Below are positions 39,446 through 50,089 of a stretch of DNA of 64,000 nucleotides, in pieces. The DNA comes from Nephrocerus scutellatus. Taxonomy: Eukaryota; Arthropoda; Insecta; Diptera; Pipunculidae. The DNA lies in assembly GCA_947095585.1 (NCBI GenBank), contig OX352765.1:93952965-94016964 (forward strand). Reading direction: 5' to 3'. A model generated the notes under the pieces. It saw nothing but the letters and a program-made list of their open reading frames with translations, ran no database searches and had not been told where the DNA came from. Positions within the stretch are counted from its first letter, which is position 1, and each line of letters opens with the position of its first letter. Position numbers and translations under genes: made by a program.

Positions 39446-40205
39446 CGCGTAAACCAAAGCGGCTACGGCTGCGGAAATTCGCCTAGCTGTCGTGCAAGTT
39501 TCGGCAATCGCTGTGGTTTGCGCGGACCTTTCTTATTTTCCATCGCCTGGAGAGATCTTTATCGTTTATCCTTAACTTGCAGAAGGAAGAACGAAGAACA
39601 AAGAACGTCGGACGAAGAACGAAGAAGGTCGAACGAAGAACGAAGAACGAAGAAAGCAGCCGAAGAAAGAACGAAGAACGAAAAACGAAGAACGAAGAAC
39701 GTCGGACGAAGAACGAAGAAGGTCGAACGAAGAACGAAGAACGAAGAAAGCAGCCGAAGAAAGAACGAAGAACGAAGAACGAAGAACGAAGAAGGTCAAA
39801 CGAAGAACGAAGAAAGCAGCCGAAGAAAGAACGAAGAACGAAAAACGAAAAACCAAGAACGAAGAAAGCCGCCTAGTGGTCGTGCAAGTTTCGGCAATCG
39901 CCGCCGCAGCTGCTGTTGTTTGCGCGGGCCTTTGTTATCTTCCATCGCCTGGAGAGATCTTTATCGTTTATCCTTAACTTGCAGAACGAAGAACGAAGAA
40001 CGAAGAACGAGGAACGAAGAATGAAGAACGAAGAACGAAGAACGAAGAACGAAGAACGAAGAACGAAGAACGAAGAACGAAGAACGAAGAACGAAGAACG
40101 AAGAACGAAGAACGAAGAACGAAGAACGAAGAACGAAGAACGAAGAACGAGGAACGAGGAACGAAGAACGAATAACGAGGAACGAAGAACGAAGAACGAA
40201 TTAAG
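39440..40205. repeat. Nested satellite: 390-bp unit carrying GAAGAAC heptamer arrays
   Basis: A flanking segment beginning CGTGCAAGTTTCGGCAATCG occurs at 39491 and again at 39881 (offset 390 bp). Each copy runs through CATCGCCTGGAGAGATC and CTTAACTTGCAG into an array. Array 1 (39583-39868) is an interrupted GAAGAAC array with longer-period variants (GTCGGACG at 39607 and 39701; AGCAGCCG at 39655, 39749 and 39815, spacing 94 and 66). Array 2 (39985-40201) is nearly pure GAAGAAC, about 31 units. The 7-bp unit has no stop in any frame of either strand, so it produces several long repetitive frames (ERRTKNE-type on plus, FFVLRSS-type on minus) that should not be taken as genes. Confidence 0.95.
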
Positions 40206-42365
40206 AGCGTAATTAAATGAAAACTGCTCGTTAGTTGGCCCATTATTTATAGTTGTAAGATTTTCGGGTTTAGGAAATGTAATTGTATTTCCTAAGGTTT
40301 CAATAGAAATTGTCAAGGAATCTACAATCACCGAATCGTAGCCAAATAAGACACAACGACTGCAGTTGCAGCACACATTAACCGCTTGTCGGGTTTAAGA
40401 AATATTTGGCACCTTCCTTTGGCGCATTTTTTGTAAAACAATAAATCACTTTCTTGATTGAATGTTGGCAAACGTATGCGGTTTGCATTAATGATAGGAA
40501 TTCAACCTTAAGGGAGGACCATCAAATTGCAAAACAATTGAAGCTAAAGGCGCACATACGAATTTGGTCGATTGACTTTGACTTCCTTCGGTAATAAATT
40601 ATTGCCAATTGCTCAGTTCTCGTTTTGCAAATTAATTTTTGAGTTTTACGTTTTCGTTTACAGTTTGTTTGTGAGTTGAGTGGACGATCCGGTTCTGTGT
40701 AACTGGAGACATATAGTTTCTTGATAAAACTCCCGGTTTTTGATCAGCGACTGATAATCACAGCCACGGCACAAACAATAATCAGTTCACATACCTCGAC
40801 TAAGTACTGCCACAGTACTTTCGTCTCGGCCAATGTAAGTAATACAAATTGAGCCCTAATGGGGGGCCATCGATGTTTAATTGAAAATCGATCAGAATCA
40901 ATTTGTGAACCATTTTGCTGCGGGGCGCAACGGTTTAAATATTTACGCTAATATCACCACTGCATAGGCATACCACGCTAATGGTAATTAATGAGCAGCG
41001 CATTAGGTTTTGGTGGCATTGGCTTCTAGTTAGCACCCGATGTGTGAGTGCCCGCACTTAAGCAGGGAGAGTCAGAGTACGTCATATGCGGTCAGCGGTT
41101 GGCAATTCGTTTATTCACATTCTGTGTTTGTGATAGCGACGCGAACGGGACAGATTCAATGTTTCCTTTCACTGTCATCACACAGTGAATTGATTTTCCC
41201 ATCTTGAGTGCGGTACACTAGAGATGTCATCTTCATAAGACTATACCGGCTATATTTCAGGCTGCAGATGGGAAACTCCCCTAAGTGAAATTTTTCCTCA
41301 AGTAATTGGACAATTAATTGGGGCTTCTGTGGCAATCAACGTAAATGACTCGTTAAATGAATTGAAAATTGATTTGATGCGCGCGCGAGAATTCAAATTT
41401 GATTACGAGGAATTCTCCATCGACCGTTCAGTGGTGTTCTGAATTTGAATATTTATTTATACCATCCAAATGTTTTTGTGTTGAAATAAAGATTATCTCT
41501 ACAGCTTTAACTATCAACCTCACGAAACGTTTAGAATGCAATAAAAACGTAGCGTTCGTCGATGGAGTTCTTATGATTTTCAATTGAGTAGCATATATGT
41601 ACATTAACATATCCATACACACACTAGCGTACATATATGGGAATGTGAAAGATTAAGGTCGCATTAATTTTCTTATGACTGTACTTAGAACTAAGAGCTT
41701 TGCTTTCTCAGAGGTCCATCGCATTGATTACATTATTCAGATCCATTTTGATGATATAGTAATGCTTATTTACACGAATCAGTCAAGTTATAGACTTTAC
41801 TTGCTTTATAGGAAGTTAGCATTGCAACCAAAGACTGAATTAAAGAACTGAGCTTCACTTGCAAAACCCCCGACTAGCGCATGAGTAGGTATTTTCTTAC
41901 CACAGACCTCGAGAGAAAACTGTTAAGGGTTATTTGGATTGCTTCAAATCCAGCCTGTATCTTTCAGGTAGAAGATCAGCTTGAAGATCTTGTAGTCCAA
42001 AAGCTCTTTAAGATCGACTTCTTGCTTGCTTGCTTCGAGTACGGAGTCTGGATCCTGCTAGTGATGGACATCCGTCTGCCAAGATAGTGGATGAGAGTCT
42101 ATTTCTTATTTACCTGTCTGCAGAAGGTGTTAGCAACATGGTTGATCACTGGTCAGTGACCCGTTGTAATAGCTGGAATCTACGCCTAAGCGATGCTATT
42201 CGAGTATGACTTTGACAATTAAGCGAGCGAGAGTGTCATATTTTGCATTTCTCAGGCTAGTAAAAACAAATAACACCAATACGTCCAGAACTCTATCTAC
42301 GCGCAAGCAAATAAACACTTCAAGAAAATTTCCCATATGAAAAAGCTAGCGTTAACGAGAAAAAT
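40206..42365. other. Unassigned unique DNA
   Basis: AT-rich, with AATTAA motifs at 40980-41000 and 41310-41370. No gene recognised. Short palindromic ATATATG steps lie around 41592-41637. Confidence 0.4.
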
Positions 42366-42369
42366 ATTG

Positions 42370-43290
42370 CCCTTTTAAACAGAACAAGGTGCTCAGCAGA
42401 ATTCTGGAAAGCTGCTAAGCTTATAAATGGTAAAAGAAGTACTATCGCATTAGGCTTGCAAGCAGAACAATTAAAAAACCATCGATTATATTTTCATTAC
42501 ACAAGAAAGGAGACTATAACGACCCGACAAACTATAGAGGTATATCTTCAACTTCAACAAAGCTTTTTGGCGCAGTGATTTTTAAAAGACTTAACCAGTG
42601 GGTCAAAAATATGAAAATTATCCATGCATTTCAAGCTTCAGACAGAATTACTTGAGGATCGATCAGATCTTTACGCTTACGACATTGCCGAAATCTACAA
42701 GAGGAACTACAAAAAGCTCTATGCTTTTTTGTGGATTCCCGAGCAGCTTTTCATTCTGTTTCGCGAAAGGCACTTTTCTGTAAACTCTATAGATATGGAA
42801 TATCTACAAAATTAATAATAAACGTCTTGTACGCTATGTTGTTTGCTTTTGTTTGGAATGGAAACTACTTGTCTGAAGGATTTGAGACGGCGATGGGCGT
42901 GAAGCAAGGCTGTATATTGAGTACACTTCTGTTTACTTTATACATAAACGATATAACAGACACTGTAAAAGGTGGGATTGAGCCAGAGTCTAGCTGCTAG
43001 ACCAAACAACTAACTATATATATAACTATATTGTCTTACTTGCAGATACTGTCGACTGCATGCAGAGAATAAAAAACAGGCTAGATACCTACTACAAAAT
43101 TTGGAATCTTTCTGTAAATCTATCAAAGTTGAAGATGATGATTTCCAGAAACGGTGGTAGGAGGTATTGTCGACGTAAAAAGTGGACGACGCAAGGTGAG
43201 CCTATTGTAAATGTAAGACAGTAAAAGTACTCGTATCTTTGAGTTCTTATCACCCCAAATATAAGCTTTGCTACAGAAAGCACATCATCG
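42370..43290 (+). pseudogene. Non-LTR RT remnant of a third type
   Basis: The plus strand, with frameshifts, shows LHKKGDYNDPTNYRGIS (42500-42550), KLFGAVIFKRLNQWVKNMK and a Q-GF region. A DF.AAF.SVSRKALF..LYRYGIST strip follows (42730-42815), then AFVWNGNYLSEGFETAMGV, KQGCILSTLLFTLYINDI (42850-42960) and, after a lost YADD region, DTVDCMQRIKNRLDTYYK and VNLSKLKMMISRNGG (43030-43160). The order fits RT motifs 2-6 of a CR1/jockey-like element. The family differs from both the RTE and LOA copies here. Confidence 0.8.
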
Positions 43291-43534
43291 AGGGAGACTT
43301 CTAAATCATCCGTATAATTTAATATATATACATATGTATATCATAGACAGAATTATATTAAGCTAAATGCCAATCGGGTAGACGTTACTTAAAAGATCAT
43401 TTGGGAATAAACAAAACAAAAGGGGATCTAGAGTTGAAGTTTGTGGAACACACTTTTTTCATACTAACTGGGGGTGGGAAGAGGATGGCGTCATGACGCC
43501 AGGAACTTAACTTGTTGTTAAAAAACCAACAATT

Positions 43535-44480
43535 CTCCAATTGGAGATACACATGTGTGCAAAGTCCCTCGAGATTCCACTCAAGACCACCCCCCTCAAC
43601 CAATATTAAAACCCCCTCAAGACACCCTCAAGAAACACTTAAGACCCTCTAAAAACCCCTTCTAAACCACCTCAAGCCATCACCGTGTGAAAACCCTCTT
43701 AAGACCCCCTTAAAGATACCCTAAAGAACCTTTCCAAGAAGCCCTCAAGACTTCACTCTAGACCGCCTCAAAACCGCATCAAGATTCAGCTTAAGACCAT
43801 TTCAAAACCTCCTCAAACCGCACTCAAGACACTCTCAAAACCCCCTCAAGAATCCCTTCAAGGCCTTCTCAAAACCCTTTTAAGACCCACTCCAGACCCC
43901 CTCAAAAGCATCTCAAAACCCCATTCAATACTGTCTAAAAAAAAAAAACCCAGGACCGCACACAAGACTGCCTCAAAGCCCTCTCAAGACCTCATTCAGG
44001 ACTCTCTTAAAAACTCCTTGAAACAGCCTCAAGCTCAAATTTTAATAGAAATGAAAGAAAGATTCTCCCACTGGAGCGTAATACACCAGAAAATAGAAGA
44101 AAATTGGAGTTACTTGGATATAAAGTTGCAGCATTTTCAAGTGGTGGAACAATAGAGGCTATTGAAGATAAGCACGGTAATATTTACTTTCAAAGTCATC
44201 CAGAAGCCCTTGTTGTGAAGTCAGATAAAAACCTCTATTAATCAAATCACAAGTGTGCAAGGTTTAAATTAAATTTTTATATGGGTGCCCCGCGGCATTT
44301 GGGGTTGGGTAGTTCCAAATTTTAATAGAAAGCGTTGTCATCGGAGATACAATTGCAAAGTTTGAATAAAATCAGGCTTTGGGAAATGGATTAAAAATTT
44401 AACACAAGCTTTGGCCAGCCAAACAAGCACAGAAACACATTCGGACGTGATGTTAATATAAAGAATTTTAAAATTTAAAA
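43535..44480 (+). repeat. Unclassified dispersed repeat, copy 1, with internal CCCTCAAGACC array
   Basis: In plus orientation: GGAGATACACATGTGTGCAAAG (43543 on), an array of about 470 bp (43561-44033) of 8-12 bp units of the CCCTCAAGACC type, then CAAATTTTAATAGAAA. A captured segment follows (44053-44247, separate entry), then repeat text with a CCAAATTTTAATAGAAAG block and GTTGTCATCGGAGATAC (44335-44352). It ends with GGCTTTGGGAAATGGATTAAAAAT, GCCAGCC and GTTAATATAAAGAA (to about 44466). The same blocks recur at 53590-54400 (minus) and the 3' part at 62585-62685. No transposase or RT seen, so it is a non-autonomous element of unknown class. Confidence 0.8.
44053..44241 (+). pseudogene. Bacterial-type segment resembling the C-terminus of class I glutamine amidotransferase / peptidase C26
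   Basis: A plus frame runs through 44059-44241 without interruption to TAA. It reads ILPLERNTPENRRKL, then LLGYKVAAFSSGG, TIEAIEDKHGNIYF and QSHPEALVV before ending. The pattern DG.IEAIE followed by Q.HPE (His and Glu of the catalytic triad in class I GATases) is typical of bacterial gamma-glutamyl-gamma-aminobutyrate hydrolase-like proteins, including those of Rickettsiales. The nucleophile Cys part is absent. Codons are AT-rich. The segment sits inside a fly repeat: AAATTTTAATAGAAA is just upstream and CACAAGTGTGCAAGG just downstream, the positions where other copies have only about 20 bp. A Wolbachia-like donor is my inference; chance or another donor remains possible. Confidence 0.55.
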
Positions 44481-46041
44481 GAATTCAGAAACTCCCGATT
44501 GATACCAAAAAGTAAATCTGTCAGACAAACGTGATAATTTTTCTGGGATCGGCATCAAGTCCACATAAGACTGGCTACTCCCTACCGCAAACGAGGCGAT
44601 AACGACAATCGTCAGCTGCAATTTTCATTTAGGAAATCGAAGCACGACGGGCAGATTGATCCTGGTCCGGCACACCCTCACCTCACCTCACTGCTAGCGC
44701 GGTTCTCATTAATGAACAGAAGTTGCTCTCCTCTCGAGAATTTAATGCGCAACGTTGCGTGCTTTTGCGAATGCGTTTTCAGTTGCTCGTGGAATATTAA
44801 AGCAGGTTGCCTTTTTCCACGTTTCCGTTCGTGATTTTTCCATTTAAGTGAACTATTTTCGCATACTAATTGCTACGCGGCCGGGAAAACTGACGCGGAA
44901 AAGGCAGGCAGACAAGAGGGCGACCAGAACAGAATATTGAATTTTCTTTAAAAAAAAAAAAAAACGTCACTTTGCTGCACTTTCTGGTCATATTGTTTGC
45001 TTTGAAATGATTTACGATATGAAAGCGGGTCGACTGCCCGCCCTTGTTGCGCTGTTGGCCCAACGTACTGTGGGGAATTTCAAGCCAAACGCTGAGTTTT
45101 TAATGCTATCTGTGCCGCTAGTTAAGCAGCAAATATTTTTCTGTGGTAGGTAATGCGGCGGAAATCAATCCAGACACTGACGGCATATGATAATGTGTTT
45201 TGGGGGGAGGCCGTTTATGTTTTTTCAACTACAACCTGGAGCCGTAGCTTTCTTCAATGCACCAATGCAAGCCAAAGACCCAACCCGTCTGATTTTTGGC
45301 TACATACGAAAGGAGTGGAGTGCCTATACGTTGCCAGATATCCCAAAAAGAAAACAAATTCTTAAAGATATTTTATCTACAACTTGTACTGCTATGAATG
45401 TGGTCAGGAGAAACACATCGTTCAACCTATTATTACAGCTCAGATACATACACACATCCCACTATCCTGCATTATCTTCAAATAATTGGCCGCGACGCAC
45501 CATAAATCTCCGTTTTGTTTGTCTTCAGTACAGATGGGCGCGCGGGCATTCAATTCGGTTTGATATAAATTTCTATCCCGAGGCAATGCGCAAGCGCATT
45601 TTCGCTGTTGTTGTGAGCGAACTTTGCGGCTCCCGCTTATCACGGTGCCGGGAAGTCAACGGTTTATGCCAAAGTCCAAAGCAAGCATCAGCAGCGCGCG
45701 CATTATGGTCATAATCGTGACTTTCTTGCCTAGATACATGATTTGGTTATATGCCGTCTCCGTCGTAGCTGATCGCTCCTCGCCCCTAACTGCTTGTCTA
45801 TGAATCGATGTGCACTTTTCTAATTTATTGTGGAAATATCGCCTAAAGACACGGCCGTCAGATCAATCAATAATGGACCAAAAAGCATTTGGAAAGCAAA
45901 ACGATATGATCGATCATTTTCATGGACGCAAGCAGATCGGAATGGATGGATGGACTTGAGTTCCTTCGGATCGGAGGTGGATCGGACTTGTAAGAGATAC
46001 GTGTATGGATCCATTACTTACCAAAATCAGTTGGAGTTGGC
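44481..46041. other. Unassigned unique DNA with an unassigned 175-residue plus frame
   Basis: The plus frame 45187-45714 is open for 175 codons (contains DPTRLIFGYIRKEW and WARGHSIRFDIN), but I recognise no domain, it overlaps a competing frame, and codon use is not distinctive. I treat it as unproven. AATT-rich text at 44820-45060 is unremarkable. Confidence 0.3.
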
Positions 46042-46925
46042 GAAATGGAATTAATAATCGGGAATACTTATGCCAAGAGCATGTAGTAAATAAAGGTCCA
46101 TGGTGGAGCAAAGACCTGTCAGCTCTTTGAAATCGGTAGAGACAAGTACATATATGTAAAAAAACTACTAAGAGAGGGGACAATGGGCAGCAATATAGAC
46201 AACCTCTCACTATTTGCAATACGGAAGTGGAAAGACCCAAAAGTGGAAAAGGGAAGAGATGGCCCCATCAGTGGCTGCCAGATTGTACAAAGTATTGGAA
46301 CTAAAGATGTAAAAGAAGTATGACGACGTCACTGCAAAACCTAAACGGAAAGTTCACAGCGAACGGAGAGCAGGCAGCTCTTCTTCTTCATTGAAAACGC
46401 TCCCTGTGAATTGTGTTCAAAGAAGGCGAAGAATCTCTCTCCCTCTATATCTTTCTACCCCTCTATCTCTCTCCCCCTCTATCACTCTGTCCCCTGTAAA
46501 GTGACAGGTGGAGAAATGAAATTAATAATCAGGAATACTTACGCCAAGAGCATGCCGTGAATGAAGTTCCACTTTGGAGCAGAGACCTGTCAGCTCTTTG
46601 AAATCGGTAGTGTAAAACTGCTAAGAGCGGTGACAATCGGCGGAAATACAAAGAAGCTCCTACTGTCTGTAATACATAAGTGAGGTGGAAGTAGAAGGAA
46701 GTGGCTGCAAGACCAAGACCAACGTCTTCCAGATTGCACAAAGCAATGTCACAAAAGATGTAAAAGAAGTATGAAGACGTCACTGAGAGCCCCAAACGGG
46801 GAGTTAACAGAGAAGGAGGAGCCAAAAGCTTCTTTTCTTCGCCTCCAAACTCGCTCCCCTTTAAGTAATTTCAGAGAAGAAGAAGAGTCTCTCTCTCTCT
46901 CTATCTCTATCTGAAGTGCCATATA
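46042..46925. repeat. Diverged tandem duplication, offset about 471 bp
   Basis: GAAATGGAATTAATAATC at 46042 recurs as GAAATGAAATTAATAATC at 46513. Both units continue with GGAATACTTA, GCCAAGAGCATG and AGACCTGTCAGCTCTTTGAAA, a CAGATTGYACAAAG block and GATGTAAAAGAAGTATGA, then a TCT/CTC-rich tail (46430-46500 and 46880-46915). Mutated open frames suggest an old exon of a mobile element, but I recognise no protein. Confidence 0.85.
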
Positions 46926-46974
46926 AAAGAGCAAGCAAGGATGATTGGAGGAAGGCCTTGGAGATTTCCACGGA

Positions 46975-47640
46975 GCAGAGAATTCGATCATCATCACCAT
47001 CATATTTGACTGTACAAACGGTGTCCGGTCCTGGCCTCCCGCAAAAAATTTCTCCACCGGTCTCGATTTCGAGCTGATGTCATCCAGTTTGGCATCCCTT
47101 AACTCTGGGCTTCCTGGTCTTCGCCATCCTTCCAGCATATGCTTGGACGGCCTCGCTGTCGAGTTCCATAAATCACAAAGGAGTTTCCGAGCAGGATCCT
47201 CTTCGCTCATGCGGGCTAGGTATCCTACCCACCGGAGCCCACCGAGCTTATTTCTCTTAACGATGTCAAAATCGCGGTAAAGCTCGTAGATCTCATCTCC
47301 GGAATCGTCCTTCCTCACATACGGGGCCAACAATTCTCCGTAAGACTTTTCTTTCGAACGCGGCTAAGAGGTTAGAATACTTTTTACTAAGCACCCAAGT
47401 CTCGGATCCATATGTAGGTACTGGTATGACCATTGTCTTATACACCAGCAGCTTGAATGTTAAGGTTAAGTTCCTGGATAGAGTCTCGATAGACTAAAGT
47501 AGGCTTTGTTGGCTTTGAGCAACCGTGCGCGTTTATCTGGTTCCATGCTTTTATCGGCTGCTACAGTTATCTCGAGATAGTTAAAGAATTGCACTACTTC
47601 AAGAATCCGAGAATCCGATCGGCAGCAGGCAGTAAAAAGC
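46975..47640 (-). pseudogene. RTE-like retrotransposon C-terminal end with 3' UTR (copy F)
   Basis: Minus strand. The frame 47333-47030 shows YVRKDDSGDEIYELYRDFD, VKRNKLGGLRWVGYLARMS, EEDPARKLLCDLW and GWRRPGSPELRDAKLDDIS, the typical C-terminal tail of RTE-type proteins (RLRW.GH..RM....P.R.). Upstream at 47345-47600 lie the YGSETWVLSK and YLGS blocks in decayed frames. The 3' UTR has gcctcccgc (47034-47042) and ends with ATATGATGGTGATGATGATC, a microsatellite-like tail (complement of about 46987-47006). Confidence 0.85.
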
Positions 47641-47765
47641 GTTCAGCCCATTAAATCGACAGGTGTGGATAGGCTCATCGCGGCAGTTGTGCAAGCTGGA
47701 TTAAAAAGCCTCTTTTGGACACCTCCTACAATTGGCTTGCGTTCTCTTCAACCGGGTTTAGTGAT
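47641..47765 (+). pseudogene. Possible short RT fragment of LOA/jockey type
   Basis: The plus strand at 47650-47715 reads AVKSVQPIKSTGVDRLIAAV, then VQAGLKSL. It resembles the RT start pattern A..S..P.KS.G.DG..P..LQ of LOA/jockey-like elements, but only about 30 codons fit. It lies directly between two RTE pieces of opposite orientation. Confidence 0.35.
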
Positions 47766-47769
47766 GCCA

Positions 47770-47872
47770 GACTGGATGACATCGGCTTGAAACCGGTATC
47801 GGTAAAGAGATTTTTTGCGTCAGGCTAGGTTAGGACCCCGGCTTTAGAGTGAACTATGACGATACAAGTTTT
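47770..47872 (+). mobile_element. Solitary RTE 3' end (copy G)
   Basis: The plus strand carries the shared 3' text (CTGGATGACATC, a GGTATCGGTAAAGAGATTTT block, TTTGCGTCAGGCTAGG) of the RTE family and ends near AACTATGACGATAC. Only about 100 bp, consistent with extreme 5' truncation. Confidence 0.7.
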
Positions 47873-50085
47873 TTTTTTCACAGCACATAAAACCTAACAG
47901 ATTTCCAATTTCGGACGAATCCGTCGAACGCCACAGCGTTTTGAAATATTTGTGCTACGATAACTTCGTTGCGGAGACAGCTACGAGAATGGTTGAAATG
48001 TCAAACAAATCGTTATTTAATTCTCTGTACATGTCTGTCTAAATGCACCAAGGGACCTGAACGATAATGTCACATGGGATATGTGATATCCTTTCACGGT
48101 TTCTGAATCCTAATTACTTTCGCTAAAAGCTACTGGGAACAACATCTAGAAACGAATTACAGCTCTATTCTATATCGTAAATGAATTAAAAATAATTTCG
48201 TGTCTTAATTTAAGTCCTACCTCATCTCGTATATAAAGTTGTCAAAAAAATTGCTCTGATCTCATAGTACAGTACAGCAATTGATGATTTTATTTTGCAG
48301 CAGTGTTCAGCGCCCCGCAATTCTCGATTTAGTTTACCAACAAACAGTTGTTGTTTTGTGTGGTTTGCTGGCCATTGCTAGTAGTGGCCTTCAGCCACCG
48401 TTTCAGGGTTACCACAATTCAAAAAAACGCTTTAGCTTGACACGATTTTCAAGACCAATGACATTCATAATAGCGAATTTAATTTAACAACTCGCTTTGT
48501 TTTGCCTTAAAAATAATGAATTTCGGTTTAACGAGGTGGGTTTTTGCGATGAGAATTTAATTACGGTGCACAATTTTTAATTACTTTCGGTATCTGTGTA
48601 TTTACCATTTCCTGTGAGATCATTCTCGGCCTGATGTAAATCTATTTCCATAAAACAGCTCAAGGGATTTACAGATCTTCTATCAAAGAACTAATGACTA
48701 ATGCTGTATATGCGGAGCTTCCTTAAACGATAAGTCATAAATAATTACAGATCTAATAAACATTAGCCGCACCATCTAACATTAGTTTATCACACAATTA
48801 ATTAATAAATAAATTAATCGTAGATTTTCACGATCGATCTATCGGGCCAATTAAATTTTATCGGGCAACAAACACCGCTACCAATTTGTTGTTGTCAGTT
48901 ATTTACAAAACTTTTCACTTCAATATTTCATTTACGACTTGCAAAGCATGCACACACATCAATAATTTAAAAACTAAACTCCATTAATCATTTTTTATGT
49001 CTTCTCTCTGTTTATTTGCAGGTAATTAAATGGCGAAAACTTGGCCAATCCCGTAAGAATAAATTGGCACATAGTCCTCTGTGCCGGCGAAGCGATGTCC
49101 ATTGGTATGTACGTACGTACGCAAAACAGAAAAGTCCGTTTAATGCTTTTTGCTGATGACAATTAAGCGCATTTCGAACGCCCAACCAACAACTCGAGGA
49201 GATTATTTTTCTTAGCGGTTTTGATTGCAGCGGAAATGCAGTAAACATTTCCAATCCTCCCGGTATTCAAATTGTATCTTATATCTATAGACTTGTATCC
49301 TTTAATATCTTTTCAATATCGCTCAGAGATTGCTTGCGGGAAAATCTAGTGGATTTCAGCGTTTGCGATGGGGCAGCTCCTATAAATATTTAGACGCTCA
49401 TCAGGTAAAAGATAAGTGCAAGAAATTGCGATGCTCTGTGGCAAGGCCATGACGAAGATAGCATTTCGGTTTCCTTGTTTCATTGGTTTCATTGCCTTAC
49501 ATAACACAACGGGCGAGTGCCGTAAAGAATATTCTAGAGTCGATGTGGTTTGGCAATGTATGGGCGACGGTTGCGTCTGTGTGTGTGTGCGTGTGGCTGT
49601 GTGTGTGCGTGCTATAAATATGTTATTACCTCATAAATTTATTGCAAATGACCACATTATGCTTTATGAATCAAATGATTTGAATTTTCACTTGGCAGTG
49701 ACGAGGGTGGAAATTCTGACCAAGGGAGCCTGATAACAAAGAGTTTTAAAAAAATCCATATATATGATATTGAAGTGAAGCGAATAAGCAGCCGATATGT
49801 CTCTCATGCGCAGCTCACAGCAAAGCGTCAAAACTTTTTCTACAGAGTGTGCAAACCCATCTGCGTAATAGGAGTTTTTTTTAAAATTTTGAAGTTCGAA
49901 TTACCAGAAAATATGATACCATCTTTGGCGATAAAGGAGGCTTCAAGGGCCTCATGACAAAGTACCGCACAAATTGGCTGAATTGGAATATGTCTGATAT
50001 TGATGATAAATGGGGTGTAGTAGCACTGCTACGGAGACCGTGCATGCCCGTCCCTCTAGCACCCCATCTATACCAATGTCCCTAT
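47873..50085. other. Unique AT-rich DNA with TAATTA clusters
   Basis: No coding gene recognised. TTAATTA/ATTAAT runs lie at 48545-48600 and 48770-48830, followed by CGATCGATC text. A TG/GT run lies at 49576-49610. Regulatory function is possible but unproven. Confidence 0.35.
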
Positions 50086-50089
50086 AGCA

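Noticed and set aside
39518..40376. Several long open frames (94-168 residues) rich in Lys-Asn-Glu-Arg or Phe-Val-Leu-Arg-Ser
   Set aside because: They follow directly from the 7-bp GAAGAAC array, which lacks stops in every frame; no start context or non-repeat domain.
45187..45714. 175-residue plus frame
   Set aside because: No recognisable domain, overlaps another frame and has no gene context; recorded only as an unproven frame.
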